Of a stretch of DNA of 64,000 bases, positions 48,983 to 57,713 are shown piece after piece. A model generated the notes under the pieces. That model was not told the origin of the DNA, searched no databases, and saw only the letters and a list, made by a program, of their open reading frames with translations. The translations under genes and the position numbers were made by a program. Every line of letters begins with the position of its first letter. Position 1 is the first letter of the stretch. The stretch is taken from NCBI RefSeq assembly GCF_003051005.1, contig NZ_QAOW01000004.1:372001-436000 (forward strand), written 5' to 3'. The stretch comes from Rhodococcus sp. OK519 (GTDB lineage Bacteria > Actinomycetota > Actinomycetes > Mycobacteriales > Mycobacteriaceae).

Positions 48983-50518
48983 TCAGGCTCCGATCGTGAC
49001 GGGGGTCGGGACGGGTTCGACACGGGGACGACGAACCGTCGCGTGGTAGGCGAGGCCGACGAGCACGACGGCCGCGACGGTGAGCGGTGCCGCCCACTGC
49101 AGCAGCGGGTACTCGCCGGTGGGGTTGAAGATCTCGGCGCGCGGCCAGGACAGGTTGATCACCATCGCGACGCCGTAGGCGACGGCGGCGATGTTGACGG
49201 GAATCGCGAAGACACCGAGCGAGAAGAGCTTTCGCCCGTCGGCGTCGACCTGGGGCCCGGAGTACGGGAATCCCTTCAGTCGGCGGACGAGCAGCGGCAC
49301 CGTCACCATCAGGTATGCGAGGTAGATCAGCACGATGCACACGCTCGACAGGGTCGTGAAGATCGCGGAGTTGCCGACGTTCACGGCGAGCACCGCGATG
49401 CACAGCACGCCGATCACGATCGACGGCGCGATCGGGGTGCCGGTGCGGACGTCGACCTTGGCAAGCACCTTGCTCGCGGGCAGTCGACCGTCCCGGGCCA
49501 TCGAGAACATCAGCCGCGACGCAGCCGTCTGGATTGCAAGGGTGCACACGAACACCGCGATCGCGACGTCCACCAGCAGCAGGGTTCCCCACGGCGAGCT
49601 GAGAATCGAGGTCAGCACGTACGGCAGACCCTCGGCCGCGAGGCGACCGTCGGTGAGGCTCGGCGCGGCCATGAGCGCGCCGACGATCATCAGTCCACCA
49701 CCCAGCGCCGACACGGACAGCGCCAGCCGAATGGTGCGCGGCGCGACCCGGCGCGGGTTGCGGGTCTCCTCGGCGAGCTCACCGGCGGAACCGAAGCCCA
49801 CCATCACGTAGGCCGCCATGAGGCCCGAGACGATCCACGCCCAGATGTAGCCGGGCTGGGTGCCGGCCGCGCCGGCGTCGAACACGACGTCGGGTCCGCG
49901 CTGAGCATGCGTGAAGAACATGCCGATCACCGCAATGACGCCGATGATCTCGCAGGTCACGCCGATGTTGTTGATGCGCGACATCCAGTTCACGCCGATG
50001 CAGTTGATGATCGTGGTGAGCGTCAACAGGATCGAACCGAGCAGCACGGCGTTGGCGGCACCGCTCGAAGACGTCAGGGCGGTGTCCTCGCCGATGATCT
50101 GGAACCCGCTCCAGATCGACGGCAGAACCACCTGCAGCGCGATCGCGGCGGCCGATGCGGTGACGATCTGCGCGACGATCATGAACCAGCCTGCGAACCA
50201 TCCCACGATCTCGCCGCCCATGCGCCGCGACCATTGGTAGATGGCACCCGAGATCGGATACCGCGCAGCCAGTTCCGCGAAGCACAGCGCCACCATGAAC
50301 TGGCCGAGGAACACCAGCGGCCAGGTCCAGAAGAACGCGGGACCCGCGAATCCGAAACCGAGGCCGAACAATTGGAAGATCGTGGTGAGGATCGACACAA
50401 ACGAGAATCCGGCCGCGAACGACGCGAACTTCCCGAGCGATCGGTGCAACTGCTGCTCGTAACCGAATTCAGCGAGGTCACCCGCTTCGGTCGACACCGG
50501 TGGTGCGGTGGTCGTCAT
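48983..50518 (-). CDS. APC superfamily amino-acid/amine permease
   Basis: 511 residues with about 12 helices. GFSFVSILTTIFQLFGLGFG and GAIYQWSRRMGG near the start are typical of AAT/GABA-type permeases, and AEETRNPRRVAPRTI is the usual cytosolic loop. Members next to DUF1989 genes are likely importers of guanidine or urea-like compounds; that substrate is inference. The ATG at 50518 has GAGGAG at 50529-50524. It is the first gene of the operon. Confidence 0.9.
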   Translation of the reverse strand: MTTTAPPVSTEAGDLAEFGYEQQLHRSLGKFASFAAGFSFVSILTTIFQLFGLGFGFAGPAFFWTWPLVFLGQFMVALCFAELAARYPISGAIYQWSRRMGGEIVGWFAGWFMIVAQIVTASAAAIALQVVLPSIWSGFQIIGEDTALTSSSGAANAVLLGSILLTLTTIINCIGVNWMSRINNIGVTCEIIGVIAVIGMFFTHAQRGPDVVFDAGAAGTQPGYIWAWIVSGLMAAYVMVGFGSAGELAEETRNPRRVAPRTIRLALSVSALGGGLMIVGALMAAPSLTDGRLAAEGLPYVLTSILSSPWGTLLLVDVAIAVFVCTLAIQTAASRLMFSMARDGRLPASKVLAKVDVRTGTPIAPSIVIGVLCIAVLAVNVGNSAIFTTLSSVCIVLIYLAYLMVTVPLLVRRLKGFPYSGPQVDADGRKLFSLGVFAIPVNIAAVAYGVAMVINLSWPRAEIFNPTGEYPLLQWAAPLTVAAVVLVGLAYHATVRRPRVEPVPTPVTIGA

Positions 50519-50543
50519 GGAACTCCTCTTGAAAGGAAGACGG

Positions 50544-50578
50544 AAGCCGCACCGCTCCGGGCTACCGGGCATCGGCTT
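50544..50578 (-). promoter_or_regulatory. Possible structured RNA leader of the permease operon
   Basis: AAGCCG (minus 50578-50573) can pair with CGGCTT (50549-50544) around a smaller CCGG-TAGC-CCGG hairpin. It lies between the operator and the ribosome site. It lacks the ACGR loops of guanidine-II and I do not see guanidine-I or -III core motifs. The structure is a hypothesis. Confidence 0.3.
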
Positions 50579-50580
50579 TT

Positions 50581-50594
50581 CTGTCAGATGACAG
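50581..50594. promoter_or_regulatory. Operator dyad upstream of the permease operon
   Basis: CTGTCAGATGACAG, a 6-2-6 dyad flanked by TTTT on both sides, lies 63 bases from the permease start in the gap to the divergent TetR gene. It is a good candidate site for that TetR protein or a GntR-type regulator. Confidence 0.55.
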
Positions 50595-50792
50595 TTTTGC
50601 GACCGAAACGGCGCCGCCGATGTCGCGCACGTTGCAATCGTGGGTCGCGGCCGCCCGCCCCGATTGCGTGGCCGTGTCGTGGGTTACGCCCGCGTGACAG
50701 GCTGCTCACACCCGCAGGTCGCGGACTTCTTCCGGCGAAAACGCGCGCCCGGGACCCGCGGAGACGGCCACCGAACCTGCCAAGATGAGGCC

Positions 50793-51491
50793 ATGACGAG
50801 CACTGGCGCCGGTCGACCTCGGCTGACAACCCGCCGACGGCCGGGAGCGACCGCGCGGGACGAAATCCTGGATGCCTCGGCGGAGTTGTTCACGACGCGG
50901 GGGTTCTCGGGTACCTCGACACGGATGATCGCGGATGCCGTCGGCATCCGGCAGGCGTCGATGTACCACCACTTCGCGACGAAGGACGACATCCTCGCCG
51001 CGCTGCTCCTCGACACGGTTGCAGCGCCCCTCGCCTGCGCCCGAGCATTACGGACGGCGTGCCCCGATCCGGTCGTCCGCATCTACGCACTGGCGCTGTA
51101 CGACGCCACCCAGCTCGCGGAGTCCCGATGGAATCTCGGCGCGCTCTACCTCCTGCCTGAGGTGACGACCGAACGCTTCGCCGAATTCCGCTCGCTCCGT
51201 ACTCAACTCATGACGCGGTACACGGAATTCGCCCTCGACGCCCAGGCCGCCATCGACGATTCCGATTCGGACCCGGCTGCCGCCGCTCTGCCGTTCCGCC
51301 TCGTCGAGGCGACCATCAATGCCCGGTCCGACGCGTCCGCCGAAGTACCGGACACCGCGCTGTCCGCCGAGGTCGTCGCCGACGCGGTCCTGCGGGTCCT
51401 CGGCCGCGGCGGGCCGCCGACCGAAATGCGAGCCCAGGCCCGGGTGCAGCTTCAGCGAGTAGCCGAGAGTTGTCCACAGCCCCACCGATGA
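50793..51491 (+). CDS. TetR family regulator, divergent from the permease operon
   Basis: 232 residues. The HTH is ATARDEILDASAELFTTRGF ... ADAVGIRQASMYHHFATK. The C-terminal domain is all helical. The ATG at 50793 is used; the frame upstream to 50640 is GC-rich without conserved character. Its position opposite the permease-DUF1989-carboxyltransferase operon suggests it controls that operon, with guanidine, urea or a related compound as the possible inducer. Confidence 0.85.
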   Translation: MTSTGAGRPRLTTRRRPGATARDEILDASAELFTTRGFSGTSTRMIADAVGIRQASMYHHFATKDDILAALLLDTVAAPLACARALRTACPDPVVRIYALALYDATQLAESRWNLGALYLLPEVTTERFAEFRSLRTQLMTRYTEFALDAQAAIDDSDSDPAAAALPFRLVEATINARSDASAEVPDTALSAEVVADAVLRVLGRGGPPTEMRAQARVQLQRVAESCPQPHR

Positions 51492-51554
51492 GCGATGCCC
51501 ACCGGTCGGTGAGTCGGTTACAGTGTGAGCCGAGTCGACCAAATGGGGGGTCAT

Positions 51555-51884
51555 ATGGACGGGTTTTCTGCTGCGCCCGATGAGATTCGGGCGTACGGGG
51601 ACGTCGCGGCGGGGGCCGCGGCACACATCGCGACAGCGGGCGGGTTGGACCTGGCCGCGAATGTTGCCGCGCTGACGCCGGTGTTCGGCGCGATCGGCGC
51701 AGACTTCCTGGCGACGTTCGCCACTACGCAGACCGCGCACGCACGCTCGGTCGCCGCCCTCGCGAACCACTATGCGGGGACGGGGTCGGTCGCGCGTGCG
51801 ATCGCCGCCGCGTACGACGCGACCGACCACGCCACCGGCAGCGTCCTCGGTGACGCGCACAGCGCTCTGGGGGAAAACGCATGA
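51555..51884 (+). CDS. EspC-like type VII secretion target protein
   Basis: 109 residues, predicted mainly helical, with ALTPVFGAIGADFLATFATTQTAHARSVAALANHY as the second helix region. The pattern matches the ESX-1 EspC-type family (DUF2580). The ATG at 51555 is preceded by GGGGGG; a GTG at 51525 is an alternative. It overlaps the next gene by four bases, so the two proteins are probably made and secreted as a pair. No ESX core genes are in the window. Confidence 0.7.
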   Translation: MDGFSAAPDEIRAYGDVAAGAAAHIATAGGLDLAANVAALTPVFGAIGADFLATFATTQTAHARSVAALANHYAGTGSVARAIAAAYDATDHATGSVLGDAHSALGENA

Positions 51885-53239
51885 CGACACCCGATCCCAC
51901 CGCCGGACCGAGCCCGACGACCGTGCTCGACATGCTGCAGGCCTCGCCTGTCGGGCCGGTCCTGGACATGCCGGTTCCGCTGACGCCGATGGAGGCGCTC
52001 GGCGCCTCCCCGATCGGCCCGCTGCTGAACACCCCGTTCACCGACATCGCCGCCGGTGCCCTGCCGCCTCTTCCCATGCTGCCGCCACTTCCCACGCTGC
52101 CGCCGCTTCCCGACCTGCCGCAGCTTCCACCGCTGCCGGGTATCGACCAACTGTTGCAACCGGTCTCCGATCTCGCGAGCGCGTTCGGGACCGGCACGCT
52201 CGGAGGGTTCGACCCCACCGCGATGCTGCGGGACTCGTCGTCGGTGATCGACACCGCACTGTCGATGGGCATCTCGGGGCTGCGCGCGCTCGATCAGGCC
52301 TGGGACGGTCAGGCGGCGCTCGCTGCACAATCGCAGGGCGAGCAGGCGCGCATCAGCGGTGAACAACTGAGTGAGCGCGGCAACGCCATCGCCGCGGTCA
52401 CCCAGGAGGCCGCGGCAACGGTGTCCCGCGGCAATACCCAACTCGTTGCGATCGCGGAGTCGTTCGCGGCCACCGCAGTCGCGGCCGCACCGGTGGCACT
52501 CACGCCGCCGGGCCAGACGATGCTGCTCGCCGCGGCCGCCGACCACCTGCAACGCGCTCTCACGGTCGTCGCCGCGACGCGTACGGAACTCGCGCGCCAC
52601 CAATCGGCGATGGTCACCCTGGGCGCGGACATCCCCGTACCGGTGGCCCCGGCGCCGGCAGCCGGCCTGCGGGCCGCGGGTGGACAATCACCCATCGCCG
52701 TCGCCGGTGCGGTACTCGAGTCCGTCGGCCGAACGCTCGCCGACTCTGCGACCCAGCAGACTGCGGACACGCTTGCCTCCCAGACGTACGCGGCGAGCGT
52801 GACACCCGGTTCGGTCCGCGAGTTCGCCCCCGCCGCGGCCACGTTCGGTGGCGGGGCGGCGCTGTCCGGCGGCAGCGGAACAGGGCTGGTACCCGGCTTC
52901 GTCGCGGGTGGCACAGGAATCGCTGCGGGGTCGATCGGGCGCGGGCCGTCGGCTGCTCCGTCCCCGGGAGCCGCCGTTACGAACTCCACCAACACGAACG
53001 CCGGTGTCGGCGCAGCCGCCACGCACGGCCCCGGGACCCCCGGCGGCTATGCGCCCACGGGGATGGGCTCGTCGGCCCCGCGCGGCGCGTACGACGACTC
53101 GGTGCACGGCGGATCCGGCTACCTCACCGCCGCCGTGTCGAGCAGCGAGATCGTCGGCGACCTGCCGATGGTGGCGCCGGCGGTGATCGGCACCGTCGAG
53201 ATCGATGCGTTGGGCGGAGACGACGCGGCGGCGCTCTGA
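51881..53239 (+). CDS. Proline-rich, PPE/EspB-like type VII secretion-associated protein
   Basis: 452 residues. Residues 58-85 form a PPLP-rich stretch (LPPLPMLPPLP pattern). Residues 105-270 are helical with a WDG motif near residue 142, similar to WxG turns of ESX substrates. The C-terminal 180 residues are Gly/Ala/Ser-rich and low complexity. It resembles EspB/PPE-like proteins of Rhodococcus and Gordonia in layout, but I do not recognise a named family. The start overlaps the EspC-like gene (ATGA). Confidence 0.6.
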   Translation: MTTPDPTAGPSPTTVLDMLQASPVGPVLDMPVPLTPMEALGASPIGPLLNTPFTDIAAGALPPLPMLPPLPTLPPLPDLPQLPPLPGIDQLLQPVSDLASAFGTGTLGGFDPTAMLRDSSSVIDTALSMGISGLRALDQAWDGQAALAAQSQGEQARISGEQLSERGNAIAAVTQEAAATVSRGNTQLVAIAESFAATAVAAAPVALTPPGQTMLLAAAADHLQRALTVVAATRTELARHQSAMVTLGADIPVPVAPAPAAGLRAAGGQSPIAVAGAVLESVGRTLADSATQQTADTLASQTYAASVTPGSVREFAPAAATFGGGAALSGGSGTGLVPGFVAGGTGIAAGSIGRGPSAAPSPGAAVTNSTNTNAGVGAAATHGPGTPGGYAPTGMGSSAPRGAYDDSVHGGSGYLTAAVSSSEIVGDLPMVAPAVIGTVEIDALGGDDAAAL

Positions 53240-53253
53240 GCCGGGTTCGACGT

Positions 53254-53283
53254 GCTCGGTCCGGTCGTCAGACCAGACCGAGC
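53254..53283. terminator. Hairpin between two convergent genes
   Basis: The arms 53254-53266 and 53271-53283 pair with one mismatch around GTCA. The right arm covers the last codons of mdh. It can end transcripts from both directions. Confidence 0.7.
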
Positions 53284-54272
53284 GCCCGAACCGCGTCGCG
53301 TTCCTGCTCGAGTTCGGTGACCGAGAGGTCGATCCGCGCCCGGGAGAAGGCGTCGATGTCGAGGTCCGGCACGATCTGGAACTCACCGTCGGCGCAGGTG
53401 ACGGGGAACGAACTGATCAACCCCTCCGGGACGCCGTAGGAACCGTCGGAACACACCGCCATCGAGACCCAGTCGCCGTCCTCGGTGCCGGAGATCCAGT
53501 CGCGGACGTGGTCGATCGCGGCACTGGCGGCACTCGCCGCCGACGACGATCCACGTGCCTTGATGATCGCGGAACCACGCTGCTGGACGGTGGGGATGAA
53601 GGTGTCCTCGATCCACGCCTGATCCGACACCGCGTCAACGGCGGGCTTGTTGCCGACGAAGGCGTGGGACAGGTCTGGATACTGTGTTGCCGAATGGTTG
53701 CCCCAGATCGTCATCCGCCGGATCCCGGCGGCCGCCTCCCCCGTCCGGTGCGCGAGTTGCGCGATGGCGCGGTTGTGGTCGAGCCGGGTCAGCGCGGTGA
53801 ATCGGGTGCGCGGCACTCCGGGCGCGTTCGACATCGCGATGAGCGCATTGGTGTTGGCGGGGTTACCCACGACGAGAACCTTGACGTCGTCGGCCGCCGC
53901 TGTCTCGATGGCCCGTCCCTGAGTCGTGAAGATCGCGCCGTTGGCAGCGAGGAGGTCGCCGCGTTCCATCCCCTGCGTGCGGGGGCGCGCTCCCACCAGC
54001 ACCGCGACGTTGGCGCCGTCGAAGCCGGCCGTCGGGTCATCGGAGATGTCCACGCCGCTCAGCAGCGGGAACGCTCCGTCCTCGAGTTCCATCGCGACGC
54101 CCTCGGCGGCGCGAACCGCCGAGGGAATCTCGAGCAGTCGCAATCGAACGGGGGTATCCGGGCCGAGCATGTCGCCGGCAGCGATCCGGAACAGCAGACC
54201 GTAGGCGATCTGGCCGGAAGCCCCCGTGACGGTGACCGTGACCGGCGCCTTGTGGACAGGTGCAGTGTGCAT
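53268..54272 (-). CDS. mdh: Malate dehydrogenase
   Basis: NAD-dependent oxidation of malate to oxaloacetate in the TCA cycle. 334 residues of the cytosolic-type MDH family. The Rossmann motif is [18 protein letters not shown]. The catalytic pair is in [12 protein letters not shown] (Asp) and [12 protein letters not shown] (His). The substrate arginines lie in [14 protein letters not shown]. The ATG at 54272 is favoured by GAGGAGGC just upstream; the frame extends to 54299. Confidence 0.95.
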   Translation of the reverse strand: MHTAPVHKAPVTVTVTGASGQIAYGLLFRIAAGDMLGPDTPVRLRLLEIPSAVRAAEGVAMELEDGAFPLLSGVDISDDPTAGFDGANVAVLVGARPRTQGMERGDLLAANGAIFTTQGRAIETAAADDVKVLVVGNPANTNALIAMSNAPGVPRTRFTALTRLDHNRAIAQLAHRTGEAAAGIRRMTIWGNHSATQYPDLSHAFVGNKPAVDAVSDQAWIEDTFIPTVQQRGSAIIKARGSSSAASAASAAIDHVRDWISGTEDGDWVSMAVCSDGSYGVPEGLISSFPVTCADGEFQIVPDLDIDAFSRARIDLSVTELEQERDAVRALGLV

Positions 54273-54378
54273 GCCGCCTCCTCGCGTCGTATTCGACACC
54301 TTCCACGGTAGTCACGAATTCGACGGCGGGAGAAAGAGATCGGTCACACCCCGCTGCAGCGGACGAGTGTGTCGGCAG

Positions 54379-56982
54379 TCACACCTGGACGAGTTTCGCG
54401 AGGTCGCTGCGGTGGCTGAGCGCCAGCTTCTCGCACGCACGGTAGATGTGGCCCTCGACAGTGCGCACCGACAACACGAGCCGACTGGCGATGTCCTTGT
54501 TCGACAGCCCGCGACCCACCAGCACCGCAACCTCACGTTCGCGATCGGTCAGGGGCAGCGGTCGCGCCGCCTTCGCGAGTGCCGGTGTGGTCGCGCCGTC
54601 GCATTGCGACGCGAGCCAGTGCGCCTTCGCGGCGGACGTCAACTCGCCGCGACGATCATTGGATCGGGAGTACGCCGTCGCCGCCTGGGCGTAGGTGTCG
54701 GCGGCGGCCAGCAGGGTTCCGGTGCGTTCGAACTCGGCCGCCAACGAATCCAGCGTCGCACCGTCCGCCTTGGCCAGTGCATGCGCCCGCGCCGCCGCGA
54801 CCCGCGCGAAGGGGCCGTCGACGAAGCCCGCGAGTTCGGCCAACCGCGAAACAGTCGAGTAGTCGCCGAACGTCGTCGCCACATCCAGCGCGATCGCCTC
54901 GACGGCGTACTGCCCGGACTGCGCCGCCAGTTCCCCGGCCCGCCGCGCGGCGTGTACCGCCGCCGAGACCTCCCCCGCCGAGCCCGCGACCCACGCCCGT
55001 GCCACCTCGATCAACGGGTCGAAGAACGCCAGTTCCGGTCCGGAGTTTCGCTCGGCAACCGCGAGCGCGGCGGCCGCGTCGGCGCCTTTGCCCTGTGCGG
55101 CCCGCACCTGGCACAAGCTCACGGCGGCCAGCAGCATCCACTCCGACCGGGTCTCGCGGTCCAGCACCGCGAGCGCCTCGGTGAGGTGTTCGGCGGCGTC
55201 GTCGAGTCGCCCGCTCGTCAGTTCCACCACACCCGATGCGACGTCGGCCAGCGCGGCGCTGTTGGGTTGACCGGCCGCGAGGTCCCGGTAGCGCGCCGAG
55301 GTCGCCTCGGCCACCGACAACCGTCCGACGAGGGTCAGGGCCAGCACCTCGAAATAGCCGATGTGGAATCGCAGCAGACCGTCGCCGTGCGAGATCGCCT
55401 CCCACGCGGAGGCCGCGAGAGCCCCCACCTCGAGGCCGCGCCCGGACACCGTCAGCGCGGCCACGCCCGCGAAGACCCCACTCGCGCGTGCCCACGGGTG
55501 CGCCTCGGGCGCCGCCTCCACCCGCCGAGCCAGGTCGATCGCCGTCCCGAGATCCCGGTCGTAGAGATGCAACACGGCGTCGAGGGCGACGACGGACACC
55601 GCCAGCATCGGATCGGTGATCCGGTCGCGCTCGCGCTGGAACAGCGCTACCGCCTCCTGGGGGCGTCCCGCCTCGAGATACAGGCTCGCGACGCGGGTCA
55701 GCAGCCATCTCGCGACGTCGTACTCGCACAGCGCGTCAGGATCGACGGCTGCGAAGACCTTCTCGGCCTCGTCGCCCTTGCCCTGCCACATCAGCGCGCG
55801 CCCCAGCGCGAACGAGGCGTCGAAGCCGCCGCCGCGGCGAACTGCGGCGCCGGCGAGCCGGGCACCCAGTTCCAGGCTGGCCATCGCGATCGCGTCCTCG
55901 GCCCCACGCACCAGGAGTTCGGGGTCCGGTTCGATGCCCGACTCCATAGCGAGTTCCGCGATCCGCATCGACGTCACGACGCCCGGGTCGGGCGATTCAC
56001 GCAGCACCTCGACGAGGCGCCGCTTGATGCGCTGCGCGGCGAGCACCCCGGCACGGTCACGAATCACCTCACCGAAGAGCGGATGGGCCAACCGCACGAC
56101 GTGCGCGTTGCCGACGTCCCGGATCCGGACGAGGTCCATCCGCTCGGCCTCCTCGATCGACCGGCGGCTCACCAGTTCGCTGAGGACCTCGAGCTCGAGC
56201 GGCTCACAGAACGCCAGGTAGTCGACGACGTCGAGGGCGTCCCGCGGTGTGCGGGCGAAGCGTGATTCGAGCAGTGATGCGAGGGCGGCCGACACACCGG
56301 GCCGGCCCCGCAGTTGCCACACGCCGCCGGATCTGCGGAGGGTGCCGCCGTCGAGGGCGCCCTCCACGAGATGCCGCAGGAACAGCGGATTGCCTTCCGA
56401 CGCCTCCCAGATGGCGTCCGCGCTGAACCGCTCGACCGGGGCGCCGAGCACCTGATGCAGTTCCTGGTCCATCTCCGCACGAGTGAACGGCTGTACCACG
56501 AACGGAGTGAGCAGCCCGTCCTTCCAGAGTGCCTCGATCGCCGACGGGACCGGCGCGCCGCTGCGGACCGTGACGACGAGGCGCACGTCCCGCCCGACTG
56601 CCAACTGGTGCACCAGACCCGCGGAGAACTCGTCGAGCAGGTGCGCGTCGTCGACACCGATGATGGCGGCGCCGCCGTCCGGGGCCACGCCGTCCTCGGC
56701 GAGCACATCGCGGACGGCCCGCAGGGCGACCACCGGATCGCGGGACGTCGTCCGGGCGAGGTGCGGGGCGAAGGCCCCGAGGGGAATGCTCTGGGTCGAT
56801 TCGGTGCCCGCGATCCAGCGGGCGTCACCGGTGAGCGATCCCACCAGCTCCCGCGCCATCGTCGTCTTGCCCACGCCCGCGGTGCCGACCAGCACCACTC
56901 CGCACGACCTTCCGTCGCGGAGCAGTTCCCGAGCACCCTCGAACGCAGCCTTGCGGTCGAGGACGGGCCAGAGACCGACCAT
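54379..56982 (-). CDS. LuxR family regulator with AAA/NACHT-type ATPase (LAL type)
   Basis: 867 residues. The N-terminal ATPase has Walker A GTAGVGKTT near residues 33-41 and Walker B AIIGVDDAHLLDEF. The middle is a long TPR-like helical region of about 450 residues. The last 62 residues form a LuxR HTH (PLTDREREVAVLVGRGLSNKDIASRLVLSV). Such large regulators often respond to metabolites, but no ligand is known here. I chose the ATG at 56982; an earlier start at 57027 adds 15 residues. Confidence 0.9.
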   Translation of the reverse strand: MVGLWPVLDRKAAFEGARELLRDGRSCGVVLVGTAGVGKTTMARELVGSLTGDARWIAGTESTQSIPLGAFAPHLARTTSRDPVVALRAVRDVLAEDGVAPDGGAAIIGVDDAHLLDEFSAGLVHQLAVGRDVRLVVTVRSGAPVPSAIEALWKDGLLTPFVVQPFTRAEMDQELHQVLGAPVERFSADAIWEASEGNPLFLRHLVEGALDGGTLRRSGGVWQLRGRPGVSAALASLLESRFARTPRDALDVVDYLAFCEPLELEVLSELVSRRSIEEAERMDLVRIRDVGNAHVVRLAHPLFGEVIRDRAGVLAAQRIKRRLVEVLRESPDPGVVTSMRIAELAMESGIEPDPELLVRGAEDAIAMASLELGARLAGAAVRRGGGFDASFALGRALMWQGKGDEAEKVFAAVDPDALCEYDVARWLLTRVASLYLEAGRPQEAVALFQRERDRITDPMLAVSVVALDAVLHLYDRDLGTAIDLARRVEAAPEAHPWARASGVFAGVAALTVSGRGLEVGALAASAWEAISHGDGLLRFHIGYFEVLALTLVGRLSVAEATSARYRDLAAGQPNSAALADVASGVVELTSGRLDDAAEHLTEALAVLDRETRSEWMLLAAVSLCQVRAAQGKGADAAAALAVAERNSGPELAFFDPLIEVARAWVAGSAGEVSAAVHAARRAGELAAQSGQYAVEAIALDVATTFGDYSTVSRLAELAGFVDGPFARVAAARAHALAKADGATLDSLAAEFERTGTLLAAADTYAQAATAYSRSNDRRGELTSAAKAHWLASQCDGATTPALAKAARPLPLTDREREVAVLVGRGLSNKDIASRLVLSVRTVEGHIYRACEKLALSHRSDLAKLVQV

Positions 56983-57085
56983 GCTTCGAACGATAATCCT
57001 GTCGGCGGGCCCCGCGCACCGAACCACTCAACCCGCAATCAGGGAGTTACTGGACGGTCAGTCCGTCACGACCGCTTTCGGCGGC

Positions 57086-57667
57086 TCAGTTCGAGAGCGC
57101 TGCCACTTCCGCGTCGGTGAGGACCGTCTGGGGCACGCGCCCCGCGTCCCGGGCCAGCGCCACGGCCCGGTACAGCGGTCGCTCCTCGAGGCCCGCGCCG
57201 CGGGCCTCCGCTCGCAACTGATCGATCAGCAACGACGCCGCCGCCGCGGCCGGAGCCAGCTCACTCGCCGACAGGGCGTCGGCGAGCTTGCGCAGGCCCA
57301 GCACGTCGAGTTCGCGGCCACCGTCGGCGGTGTAGAGCGCGAGCGGCACAGTGCGGACCCTGCGGCCGTCGCCGATCCGCAGGACTACCTGACTGACCCG
57401 CGCCGCGCGGACGACGAACTCCACGCTCGCGGCCTGCGCGACGTCGATCCGCCTCTCCACGAGGCCGTTCGAGGCATGGATCGTGGTTCCGGCCAGCCAC
57501 ATTCGACGACGGGTCGCCAGCAGAGCGGACACCGCAGTGGGAAGCGCGATCACCGCGGCGACCACGACCGCGATCAGCGGTGCAGCGAAGATCGCCACCA
57601 CTCCGCCCACCACGATCCCGATCACAACGGCGACCAGTGCGACCTTCCGCATGCGCGGCGCCAGCAT
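57086..57667 (-). CDS. Conserved membrane protein of unknown function
   Basis: About 193 residues from the ATG at 57667. Two hydrophobic segments lie at the N-terminus (about residues 9-28 and 31-50), then a soluble alpha/beta part with GTTIHASNGLVERRIDVAQ, which has the look of a PH-like membrane-protein domain. The start is uncertain. A strong GGAGGAG at 57701-57695 suggests a start near 57685, but no standard start codon is there. The frame is open to 57751, inside hisS. The stop is 86 bases from the LuxR gene region. Confidence 0.6.
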   Translation of the reverse strand: MLAPRMRKVALVAVVIGIVVGGVVAIFAAPLIAVVVAAVIALPTAVSALLATRRRMWLAGTTIHASNGLVERRIDVAQAASVEFVVRAARVSQVVLRIGDGRRVRTVPLALYTADGGRELDVLGLRKLADALSASELAPAAAAASLLIDQLRAEARGAGLEERPLYRAVALARDAGRVPQTVLTDAEVAALSN

Positions 57668-57713
57668 CGCCGCCGGGATCAGGTCGAGGGAGAACTCCTC
57701 CCCCGCCTGCCTG

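Noticed and set aside
50519-50640. Guanidine riboswitch
   Set aside because: No ACGR hairpin pair and no ykkC or guanidine-III core was seen. The foldable leader is kept only as a weak candidate.
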